From: CAYUAI01 sp964442745
GTDB taxonomy: Bacteria; Pseudomonadota; Gammaproteobacteria; S012-40
Length of the DNA: 39,605 nucleotides
Assembly (NCBI GenBank): GCA_964442745.1
Contig: CAYUAI010000033.1
Span: 1-39,605 of the forward strand
Reading direction: 5' to 3'
Both the position numbers and the translations under genes were made by a program. The notes beneath the pieces are model-generated. The model had not been told where the DNA came from. It searched no databases and worked only from the letters and a program-made list of their open reading frames with translations. Positions 1 to 9,160 of the stretch are shown piece by piece (position 1 is the first letter of the stretch; every line of letters begins with the position of its first letter).

Positions 1-2
1 AT

Positions 3-143
3 ACCTCATCACTTCGCCGCTATCAGGCCAAGTGGGAAAACCCGTGAACGGTTACACAAATTGAAGCCCTAAAAAAATGGCAAACCTGGTGGAATGAAAA
101 TAAAACCCGGTTGACGAATCAATGGATGTTTGACGGAATGTAG
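3..143 (+). pseudogene. C-terminal gene remnant with internal stop
   Basis: One frame reads from the window edge to a TAG at 141-143, broken by a TGA at 45-47. The last part, rich in Trp, Lys and Asn (ALKKWQTWWNENKTRLTNQW), looks like the end of a soluble helical protein, perhaps a HEAT-type repeat, but I cannot assign a family. The break could be a real nonsense mutation or a small indel. It sits immediately before decayed transposases, so it may be a gene tail damaged by insertion. Confidence 0.25.
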
Positions 144-349
144 TGTTTTTCAATAGGTGATTAATCGACCGCATCACTAAGCATCCGAAAATCGGCTGGC
201 ATTCCGCCTTTTTCTAGGTATTTATTATCCGCTCATTCTGAGCTTAACAAAGGCCACTGATTTGGGTTTCTCATAAAGAGCTTCCAATGGTAAAGTTATC
301 ATCTTTTGTTTGCCCAACATCCGACGATGATTACCAAAGGAAGCGATTC

Positions 350-790
350 GTGAAATTTGTCAGACGACCCGATTTAAGACTTGAGAAACGCATTAATATC
401 GTAACACTTGCCATACTTTGCCAAGGTACCTAGGGTGCCATGAGTGGACTGGCGAATCAACACGGTATATCGAGAACGTTTCTCTATCAGTTGATGAACC
501 CAGCAATACTGTATTTATCGCTGTGTTTTAGTGAACCGTCCTGTGTTGAAACCAACTGGCACGCACTGATATTGCTGTGGCGCCTAGAAGTCACAATGCT
601 CAATTTCCAGTATTACAGAAATGCGGCGCTACCAGGGCCTCTCACCCGTTTGTCATGGCACACTCAGTGAACGCTTTAAGGCCGATGGTTCACACATGGA
701 AAACCGACAGAATCCATTATGTCATGGTTTTAGGTGACGGAATATTTGCTTGCAACCACCCGATACTCATGACAGTCGGTATCCGTATTC
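350..790 (+). pseudogene. Degenerate transposase fragment, unassigned family
   Basis: A GTG at 350, preceded by the purine-rich AAAGGAAG, opens a frame reading VKFVRRPDLRLEKRINIVTL. It is broken by a TAG at 431-433 and continues in the same frame with a helix-turn-helix-like stretch (GISRTFLYQLM). Near 595 the sense moves to another frame (SSITEMRRYQGLSPVCHGTL), and near 725 to a third (DGIFACNHPILMTV). These pieces read in order like the N-terminal half of a transposase with an HTH followed by the start of a catalytic region. At least one stop and two frameshifts make it non-functional. The fragment ends about 790, where a different element begins on the other strand. The family is from pattern memory only. 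Confidence 0.45.
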
Positions 791-792
791 AT

Positions 793-936
793 TTTTTTGT
801 ACTCTCGTATCCAGGTTTGCAGGGTAAAATAACCAATACCCAGGGCTTGCGCCACGGATTTCAGGGGAATCGATCCCCGGGTTAGCGCTTTTTGCACCGC
901 TTGTTCTTTAAACTTGGATGGATAAGGGTGGCTCAT
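793..936 (-). pseudogene. IS3-type OrfA (HTH) transposase fragment
   Basis: An ATG at 936, with AGAGGAAA just upstream, encodes about 48 residues resembling the N-terminal helix-turn-helix of IS3/IS911-type OrfA proteins: KFKEQAVQKAL, then SVAQALGIGYFTLQTWIREY. After about position 793 the frame stays open to 730 but reads antisense through the neighbouring transposase relic, so the element appears truncated there. No OrfB (rve integrase) is recognisable. This is a start without a rest, so transposition activity is not expected. The HTH assignment is fairly secure; the exact IS family is not. Confidence 0.5.
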
Positions 937-1519
937 TTTCTATTTCCTCTAACGTTTTATGGATTTAAATGGTAGAGACGACAGATAGGCTGACACAGGG
1001 GGGTGAATGTTTACGCAAGTTCGATAATGCTTGCTCCAGTGAGACAATTTGCACAAACGACTCAGGCCGTGGCATCGACCCACCAAATGATCACGTTCAT
1101 TGGTTGGTGAACAGCGTTCGCGCGTCATTACAATTCTTTGATGGCCAAGGTGGCCCGCAACAGCCCTGTTGCGATCATTATGTCCATCAATGCGCAGAAT
1201 TATCTGTGTCTGGCTTGGCAGCATTGGCACCAAACACATCAAACGAAATCCGCGACTCAGCGCTACCATCAACGTGAATATGAGTTCTGGTTAAGCTGTG
1301 TTGAACCCCAGGGCAACCGCTCTATGATCGTCACCAGATCGAAGCATGATCGAGCCATTTCGCTTAAAGCCGGCCAAATTATCACCTTTCAGGGCATGGA
1401 TTTGTAGAGACGGTTGATCATTGCTCTGGCTGTCTAATATTGCAACATCGGAAAATAGGCGGATATAACAGGCTCTGACAGCGATATTTACATAGAGCGA
1501 TTGCCTTGATAGTTGTCGC
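937..1519. other. Decayed mobile-element DNA, not resolved
   Basis: Several frames stay open here on both strands (for example 969-1277 plus and 949-1272 minus), but none gives a protein I recognise or a convincing ribosome binding site. It lies between an IS3-type fragment and an IS630-type tail, at a distance where the missing N-terminal part of the IS630 transposase would be expected. I read it as eroded transposase sequence, without direct proof. Confidence 0.3.
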
Positions 1520-1822
1520 CTGTCATTTTGGTCGAAGATGGTGCACCTTATCATCAAGCGAAGGTGGTGAAAGAATTTTGTTGAGAAAAATTCAGATCGA
1601 CTGGCCTTAGAACCCTTGCCTGCATTTTCACCGGGTTTTAATCCAATCGAGACGTTGTGGAAAAATACAAAACGTGACGTCACGCATTTAAAATATTTCA
1701 GTACGGTTGAGGAACTACGTGCGTCGGTGATCAATGTCTTCAATGAGTATTGTGAAGAGCCAAGCAAAGTATTTTGTGTGGTGAATAAAATACGTGAGCA
1801 AGCGGGTCTATGTGCCCCTTAA
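1520..1822 (+). pseudogene. IS630-family transposase, C-terminal remnant
   Basis: Two frames carry consecutive pieces of an IS630/DDE_3 catalytic domain. Around 1520-1575 a frame reads VILVEDGAPYHQAKVVKEF, the usual second catalytic Asp plus downstream His. A one-step frame change then leads to LPAFSPGFNPIETLWKNTKR, which contains the typical S-P-x-x-N-P-I-E segment with the third catalytic acid. The protein ends with TAA near 1822. The frameshift between the two pieces and the absence of the first catalytic region show that it is inactive. Family membership is well supported by these motifs. An ORF on the opposite strand (1291-1767) is only a shadow of this relic. Confidence 0.65.
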
Positions 1823-1993
1823 TTGTTAAGTCCATGATTTAATTTAAATTTAACGATAAGGTGATATTGTTTGTTTTAATGAAATGAAAAACTATACATG
1901 GCTATTTTGAGGATTTTTCCACAGAAAATCGGTTATTAAAAGTAGGCAATTTAGGTGAAGGTTGCCTGACGATTGTGATGTGACAATGATAGT

Positions 1994-4900
1994 CTATGCT
2001 CGTGCTGAGCATAATATATCCAGTAGTTGATCAATGAATTTGATTCGGTCATCGGTTTCGGTGAGTGTTTTAATGGCTCGTAATTTGTTTTGCCCATCAA
2101 ATCGGTAGAGATGAGGTTGTTGCTGGACAAGTTGAATCACGATGAGTGGATCAATTTTTGGTTCTTCGTCAAAAAGAATACGGCAGCCGCTGACATTGGC
2201 TTCGATTTTGGTAATGCCAAGCGGGCTGGCTTTAATTTTGAATTCGGTAATTTGCATCAAGTTTTTTGCGGGTTTGGGTAGTAGGCCGAAACGATCAATC
2301 ATTTCCACTTGCAGTTCTTTGAGTTCGGTATGGCTTTGGCTGTTGGCGATACGCTTATACATAATCAATCGGTGGTGAACATCGGGAAAATAATCATCAG
2401 GTAATAAGGCGGCTACGCCAAGTTCGATTTCGGTACCGTGATCGAGTGGCCGATCCAACTGGGGTTGTTTGCCTGATTTTAGCGATTTGACGGCGCGTTC
2501 CAGGAGTTCATTGTATAAAGTGAAGCCGACTTCGTGAATTTGGCCGCTTTGACCTTCACCCAATAATTCACCGGCGCCACGTATTTCCAGGTCATGGGTC
2601 GCTAACATAAATCCGGCTCCTAAGTCTTCCAGTGATTCGATTGCTTCAATTCTTTTCACCGCATCAATCGTCATGGCGCGGCGCGGCGGGACCACTAAAT
2701 AGGCATAAGCACGATGGTGAGAGCGGCCAACCCGTCCTCTTAATTGATGTAATTGTGCCAGGCCGAGTTTGTCGGCGCGGTTAATAATAATAGTATTGGC
2801 ACTGGGGACGTCAATACCACTTTCTATAATGGTGGTGCAGACTAATAAATTAAAACGACGGTGGTAAAAATCGAGCATCACCTGTTCTAGTTCGGTTTCA
2901 CGCATTTGCCCGTGAGCAAATTCGATACTGGCTTCTGGCACGAGTTCACCGAGTTCGCGGCACATTTTTCCTATGCTTTCCACGTCATTGTGTAAAAAAT
3001 AAATCTGTCCACCGCGTTTTATTTCGCGTTGACAGGCTTCTTTGATGGTGGCATTTTGCCACTCACTGACAAAGGTTTGCACGGCTAATCGACCTTCGGG
3101 TGGCGTCGCAATAATGGATAAATCACGCAATCCTGAGAGTGACATATTGAGTGTGCGCGGAATCGGTGTGGCAGTCAGTGTTAATAAATTAATGTGGCTG
3201 CAGAAAGATTTAATACGTTCTTTTTGGCGGACGCCAAAGCGATGTTCTTCATCAATAATGACGAGTCCCAGGTTTTTAAATTTAATGCTGTCTTGGATGA
3301 GTTTATGAGTGCCAATGACAATATCGGCGTTACCTAATTTGAGTTCTTTGAGTGTGTCATCTTGTTGTTTTTTGCTGCGGAATCGTGACAGCAATGCTAT
3401 TTTTACCGGCCAGTCAGCAAAGCGATCCAGGAAATTATTATAGTGCTGTTGTGCGAGCAGCGTGGTCGGGACTAAAATGGCAACTTGAGTATGGTTGGTC
3501 ACGGCGATAAATGCAGCGCGCATAGCGACTTCTGTTTTACCAAAGCCCACATCGCCACACACCACTCGATCCATGGGTCGGCTGCGCTGTAAATCTTCGA
3601 TGACTTTGTGAATGGTCGCTTCTTGATCGGGTGTTTCTTCAAACGGGAAATTTGCGACAAACGCTTGGTATTCTTCGGTGTTAGCGTGAAATGCTTGGCC
3701 TTGGCTGGCTTCTCGGCGAGCATAAATATCCAGCAGCTCGGCCGCGACATCATAGGCTTTTTCGGTGGCTTTGCGTCTTGCTTTTTGCCATTGATCGGAA
3801 CCCAGCCGATGCAGTGGGGCATTTTCAGGTGAGGCGCCGGTATAACGGCTAATTAAGTGTAATGAGGCAACCGGTACGTATAATTTGGCTTCATTGCTAT
3901 ATTCAAGTGTAAGAAATTCCGTTTCGAGATGATTGATATCGAGTTTTTGTAGACCTAAATATCGGCCAACCCCATGGTCTTGATGGACGACAGGTGTACC
4001 GATATGCAGGTCAGTGAGGTTGCCAATAATGGTGCTGGGGTCGCGTTGGGCGTGGTGTCGGCGACGTCGTTGTTGAGCGCGCTGACCGAATAATTGAGGC
4101 TCTGAAATGACAGCGATGGCCGGTGATGTGAGCAATAGTCCATTTTCAATGGGTGCGATGGTAATCGCGCATTGGTCGGAGTTTTGATAAAAGGCCTGCC
4201 AGTTCTCCAATACTTTCGGATGTATCCCATACTGATGCAATATCTCTAAAATCATTTCACGGCGGCCTTCGGTTTCCGCGGCAAATAATACTCTTCCATC
4301 GAAGGATTGGAGGAATTCAACCAGCGCTTTTGCGCTTTCTTCTCGGCGACTATTGAGTAGCAACAGTGGCGGCGTTTGGGTGGAAAAGTTGATGTATTCA
4401 TGGGTTTGTTCAACGTCACATACCGATTGTTTTAAAACGATTTGAGGGTATTGACTTAGGTGTTTCGTTAAACTATCCGTATCAATAAAAAGCTGGTCAG
4501 GCGGTAACAGTGGACGTTCGATGTTGTGGCGACGTTGCTCGTAGCGCTCTGTGAGATCTTGCCAAAAATCGCTGGCTGCTCTCATTACATTTTCGGTGCA
4601 AAAAATTAATGAACCATCGGGTAGGTATTCGAATAAACTGGCGGTTTTTTCAAAAAATAATGGCAGGTAATATTCGATGCCATTGGGGATAATGCTGTTA
4701 CTGACATCTTTATAAATTTGACATTGTTGCGGGTTGCCTTCAAAGGTGTCGCGAAAAGCTTGCCGGAATGCACTGATTGCTTGTTCAGTGAATGGAAATT
4801 CTTTGGCGGGAATTAAATGTATCTGGTCGATTTTTTCAATGGTGAGTTGCGTTTCGGCATCAAACGTTCTTATATTATCAATTTCATCATCTAATAGTTC

Positions 4901-5506
4901 AACGCGAATCGGGTGGGGGCTACCGGATGGGTAAAGATCTAATAATGCACCTCGGATGGCGAACTCTCCAGCTCCAAGCACTTGAGGTACGCATTGGTAA
5001 CCACTTTTTTCAAGCTGTGATCGCATGGCCGCGAGGTCAATTTGTTGTCCGGTATTTAATATGACACTATGCTGCATTAAATAATCACGTGGGGCGATAC
5101 GTTGCATTAGTGTTGAAACAGGTAAAATGAGGATACCTTTGTGGGTTTTAGGTAAGTGATATAAGGTTTCTATTCGTTGCGAAATAATATCTTGATGGGG
5201 TGAAAAAACATCATAAGGTAATGTTTCCCAATCAGGGAAGGCGAGGGTAGGGCAGTCAGGGTGATTGCTGAGAAAGAAATTTAGCTCGGATTCAAGGCGC
5301 AAAGCGGAAGCCATATCTTCAGTCACTAATACCATCAGGCCTTGATGGTATCGATTGGCGGCACTCATGATGACGCTAAAGCTGCTGCCGTGGAGATTGC
5401 CGTAATGGACGGTTTTTCCCGATTGCTTAGGAATGGCGGGTTTAAAGGGGTTGGCTAGTTTTTTAATCTGTGTTTGAGTGACTGGTTTGTGGGTGGTACG
5501 GCTCAT
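1994..5506 (-). CDS. mfd: Transcription-repair coupling factor Mfd
   Basis: Mfd is a DNA translocase that removes RNA polymerase stalled at lesions and recruits UvrA for nucleotide excision repair. The product of about 1170 residues is close to the usual gammaproteobacterial length of about 1150. The N-terminal UvrB-homology module is clear (DWETLPYDVFSPHQDIISQR), followed by the RNA polymerase interaction region (HQDHGVGRYLGL) and the RecG-like motor: Walker A GDVGFGKTE near residue 656, Walker B DEEHRFG near 752, and LTATPIPRTL and QLRGRVGRS further on. The TRCF C-terminal domain follows. I chose the ATG at 5506 because AGGAATAGAG lies just upstream. The frame stays open to a TTG at 5611, which would add 35 poorly conserved residues. 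A short hairpin (TATGCTC-GTGCT-GAGCATA) overlaps the stop codon. It is a single gene in normal context. Confidence 0.97.
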   Translation of the reverse strand: MSRTTHKPVTQTQIKKLANPFKPAIPKQSGKTVHYGNLHGSSFSVIMSAANRYHQGLMVLVTEDMASALRLESELNFFLSNHPDCPTLAFPDWETLPYDVFSPHQDIISQRIETLYHLPKTHKGILILPVSTLMQRIAPRDYLMQHSVILNTGQQIDLAAMRSQLEKSGYQCVPQVLGAGEFAIRGALLDLYPSGSPHPIRVELLDDEIDNIRTFDAETQLTIEKIDQIHLIPAKEFPFTEQAISAFRQAFRDTFEGNPQQCQIYKDVSNSIIPNGIEYYLPLFFEKTASLFEYLPDGSLIFCTENVMRAASDFWQDLTERYEQRRHNIERPLLPPDQLFIDTDSLTKHLSQYPQIVLKQSVCDVEQTHEYINFSTQTPPLLLLNSRREESAKALVEFLQSFDGRVLFAAETEGRREMILEILHQYGIHPKVLENWQAFYQNSDQCAITIAPIENGLLLTSPAIAVISEPQLFGQRAQQRRRRHHAQRDPSTIIGNLTDLHIGTPVVHQDHGVGRYLGLQKLDINHLETEFLTLEYSNEAKLYVPVASLHLISRYTGASPENAPLHRLGSDQWQKARRKATEKAYDVAAELLDIYARREASQGQAFHANTEEYQAFVANFPFEETPDQEATIHKVIEDLQRSRPMDRVVCGDVGFGKTEVAMRAAFIAVTNHTQVAILVPTTLLAQQHYNNFLDRFADWPVKIALLSRFRSKKQQDDTLKELKLGNADIVIGTHKLIQDSIKFKNLGLVIIDEEHRFGVRQKERIKSFCSHINLLTLTATPIPRTLNMSLSGLRDLSIIATPPEGRLAVQTFVSEWQNATIKEACQREIKRGGQIYFLHNDVESIGKMCRELGELVPEASIEFAHGQMRETELEQVMLDFYHRRFNLLVCTTIIESGIDVPSANTIIINRADKLGLAQLHQLRGRVGRSHHRAYAYLVVPPRRAMTIDAVKRIEAIESLEDLGAGFMLATHDLEIRGAGELLGEGQSGQIHEVGFTLYNELLERAVKSLKSGKQPQLDRPLDHGTEIELGVAALLPDDYFPDVHHRLIMYKRIANSQSHTELKELQVEMIDRFGLLPKPAKNLMQITEFKIKASPLGITKIEANVSGCRILFDEEPKIDPLIVIQLVQQQPHLYRFDGQNKLRAIKTLTETDDRIKFIDQLLDILCSARA

Positions 5507-5718
5507 TACTCTATTCCTAATCGATCGATCCGGTAGCGACTCTTGCATAGTGCTTGTGTTATCCAGCTTGGTATCTGCTGGCGGGGTATTTTCCCATATC
5601 TTTGCTTGCAAATGTAGTCGTTAAGCGGTCGTGATGATTTAATTTTAACCAATCAATCTAGATTTTGTTAGGAACAGAAGAGGTTTTTGTTTAAATGTGG
5701 GGGCAAATCAAAAGTGAT

Positions 5719-5799
5719 AAGTAGGTGAGAATAATTATTTTAACATTTACTCGCCTACTTATACACCGAGTGAGAAAAAATGGCTTGATTCACTCGGTG
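5719..5799 (-). terminator. Two tandem inverted repeats between cytochrome and mfd
   Basis: The inverted repeat CACCGAGTGA (5764-5773) / TCACTCGGTG (5790-5799) is a perfect 10-bp stem with a 16-base loop. Immediately beyond it AAGTAGGTGAG (5719-5729) pairs with CTCGCCTACTT (5750-5760), 11 bp with one wobble and a 20-base loop. Both lie just downstream of the stop of the giant cytochrome gene read on the minus strand. Neither has a strong U-tract, so classical intrinsic termination is uncertain; 3'-end protection or insulation of mfd is an alternative. Confidence 0.5.
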
Positions 5800-5812
5800 C
5801 ATTGTTGTTTAT

Positions 5813-8800
5813 TTACCACGCAGTTGTGTTATGACAACCCGCCGCGTCACATGCAGCGCCACCGGTGGGGTCATGATCAGCGGGTAAAGGGTGACAACGT
5901 GAACAGGTACCCAATATGTTATTGTGGTCGACGGTCACTGCGGGTATCCAGCGTGGCAATGCATGACAGGCTTCGCAAAGCGTGGTGCTGGAAATATGCT
6001 GCGCTGAGGTATTATGGCAGCCTGAACAAACGCCGCGGACTTCATTGTGATCAACCGTTGTGGCAGGAATCCAACGTTGCGGTGTATGGCAGGCTTCGCA
6101 TAAGTTTGAGGTATTCACATGACCTACCGGTTTGAAATGACAATCAATACAAGCGCCAAACATCTGGGTGTGGTCGATTCGAAGGATTTGTGACCAGGCG
6201 ATGGTGTTATGGCAGGCATCGCAGACTTCAGAGCTGTTGACGTGAACCGCGGATTTAGTCTGTGCAATAAAACCGTTATGGCAGTTTTGGCATCGGCCAG
6301 TGATTTCTAGATGGTCAACCATCGTGACGGGTGACCAGCCTGCCGTGGTATGGCATCGGTCACATCGATCGGAAGTGGCAATGTGATTTCTTGTTTTACC
6401 GATGGCGGAAAATCCATCGTGGCAAGAGATACAGTTATTGGAAACCCCGGAATGATCCATGCCCACGAGTGGGATCCATAAGGCGGTGGAATGACAGGCG
6501 CCACAAGGAGCGCGAGTTTGAACATGATTCGTTGTTTTTGCCGGTGCTAGCAAGCCATTATGGCAGTTTTCGCAGTTGCCACGGACTTCGTTGTGATCGA
6601 CGACGAGTGCCGGTAGCCATTGGCTTGTGCTATGGCAGATTGAGCAGCTGTCACTGCTTGCGATATGACCAATTGTTCGGTTATGGCAGCCATTACAAGC
6701 CAGTAAAACCTCATTGTGATCCACGGCAATCGCCGGTGACCAGCCTAGCGGTGAGTGACAGGCCTCACAGACGGAGCTGGTGGTGATATGGCCATTGTTT
6801 CTACCGAGCGCTTTTCTACCGTTATGGCATTCTGAACAGACTCCCCGAACTTCATTATGGTCGACAAAAGGGATTTGATACCACGAGGCGGGTGTGTGGC
6901 AGGCTTCACAAGCGGATGTGGTGGGCACGTGATTTGCCGATGGGCCAGAGGCTTGCAATCCATCATGGCAATTCACACAAGCGCCAAGTACTTCATTGTG
7001 ATCGACATTGATAATCGTGTGCCAGGCAATAGGTGAATGGCAGCCACTACAAACATCTGAGGCAGGTATATGGCCGTTTGGCATGCCGGGGGCATCTCTA
7101 TTGTTGTGGCAGGTGATGCACGGTGCGACAACTTGCGAGTGATCAAAATTAATCGCGGTCCATACGGTGGCTTGATGGCAATCACCGCATTGATCATTGG
7201 TCGGTAAGTGAGTGTTCGGTTTGGCGGTAGCTACCCCGATCGTTTTATTGTGACAATCTTCGCATACGCCTCGGATTTCATTATGACTAAATGATTGGAG
7301 AGGTGTCCAGCCTAGGGGGGTATGGCAGGCGTCACAAACGTCAGAGGTTTTGACGTGGGTTGAAGATTTTCCAATAGTGATGGTGCCATTATGGCAATTG
7401 ATGCATGCGGTATTCACCTGGTCATGGTTAACGGTTTTTATCGGAGTCCAGGCAATATTGGTATGGCAGCCGTCACAGTTGCCTGTGATGGGAATATGTG
7501 TGGGTGAAATGGTTTCAATGGTGTTGTTATGACAGTCTAAGCAGGTACCAATGATTTCAGCATGATCAACTTTGATGGCTGGCGTCCAGCCCGTTGGTTT
7601 ATGGCAAGCAACGCATTTATCTGAGCTTTTAACATGAGATGTTGATTTGCCTGGTGCGACAGTACCGTTATGGCAATCGATGCAGTCACCCACCACTTGG
7701 GTATGATCCACAGCGGTTGCGGGTACCCAGCCGGTATTGGTATGACAGGTTTCACATAACTTCGTGGATGGTATGTGAGCCTGGGTCTTGCCGGCGGCAG
7801 CGATACCATCGTGGCAGGTACTACAGTCATTTGTCAGTCCGGTATGATCAAACAGCGTTGTGGTTCGAGGCCATTGGGTGGTGCTGTGGCAGGTATTACA
7901 TTCGGCGGTGGTTGGAATATGGATGCTTGGAAAACCGGGGGCTCTAATGCCATTGTGACATTGACTACAGGCTCCCCGTACCTCCGCATGATCCACCACC
8001 GTGGCGGGTATCCAACTGGTGGTAGAGTGACAAGCTTTGCATTGGCTAGTTGAAGGAATGTGGGTGGCTGATTTACCTGGCGCAAAACCGCCTTTGTGGC
8101 AATTGACACATTCGCCGAGTATTTCATTGTGATCAACGACGGTGATCACACGCCAAATGGATGTGTTATGGCAGGCATCGCAGACATCGCTGGAGGCCAC
8201 ATGGTAAGACGGTTTTCCTCCCGCTTTTGCGCTATTATGGCAGGTGATACAGGTACCCGTTACCTGGGTGTGGTCTATTGTTGTACCCGCTAACCAGGAC
8301 ACGGTGTTGTGGCAAGTCGAGCATTCGTTTGAGCTACCCACATGTGTTTCATTTTTCCCGGTAAGGAGAGCCCCGTTATGGCAGTCGATACAGCTACCCA
8401 CGACTTCATTGTGCTCCACTTTAAGAATCGGGGTAAAAGTAAAGCTGGAATGGCAAGCTTGGCAGTTGTTGCTGGCGTTAATATGGGTGTTGGGTTTACC
8501 TCGGGCAACACTGTTGTTATGGCAGTCCACGCATGTGCCAATGACTTCATCATGGTTAACGATTTTTGCCGGCGTCCAAGTCAGCACGACATGGCAGCTA
8601 TCACAGGTATCTGAGGTGGCTATGTGATTGGCGCTTTTAAATGTTGTGGTGGTTTGATTGCTTACATTATGGCAGTTTATGCAGCGGTCGGTTGTTGTCT
8701 CATGATCAAATAAAAGTTTGATCCGTCCACCAATTTTGTTGCGTGCGATGGAGGATAGTTGGCTGGCTGCTGTTGTTGGTATCCAGCTGGATGAATCATG

Positions 8801-9160
8801 GCAGGCTTCGCAATCGTTGTTGGAAGATGGGTGCATGCTTGGAATGCCTTTAGCCACAATATTATTATGGCAGTTAGCACATGTTCCTAGGGTGTGTTGA
8901 TGATCAATCCCTTGTGTTAATTGCCAGTGGCGTATGTTATGGCATGCACTACAATTATCGGTGGTCGTTAAGTGGGTGGCGACTTTGCCGAGGGCTAATT
9001 GATTGTTGTGGCAATCTTCGCAAGGGCCAATGGTTTCTAAGTGATCTATTTGGTTAACGACATCCCAGGCATAGGGTGTATGGCAAGACTGACAATTATT
9101 GGAGGCGGGTATATGGGACTGATTTTTGCCGGGGGTGCTTTGATTATGATGGCAAGTGAA
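5813..9160 (-). repeat. Coding tandem repeat of di-haem modules
   Basis: Roughly 24 degenerate copies of a unit of about 138 bases encode alternating A and B haem modules. Most A-to-B spacers have 11-15 residues between CH and the next His. The spacers between haems 35-36, 43-44, 45-46 and 47-48 have only 6, so shortened modules gather near the C-terminus. Between haems 6 and 7 the spacer is about 19 residues longer than normal. Neighbouring copies differ at many positions, which argues for old rather than recent duplication. Confidence 0.85.

Noticed and set aside
1291..1767. A 158-codon minus-strand frame
   Set aside because: It lies antisense to the recognisable IS630 transposase pieces and has no family resemblance.
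3499..4230. Minus- and plus-strand frames inside mfd
   Set aside because: They overlap conserved Mfd motor sequence in other frames and are shadows.
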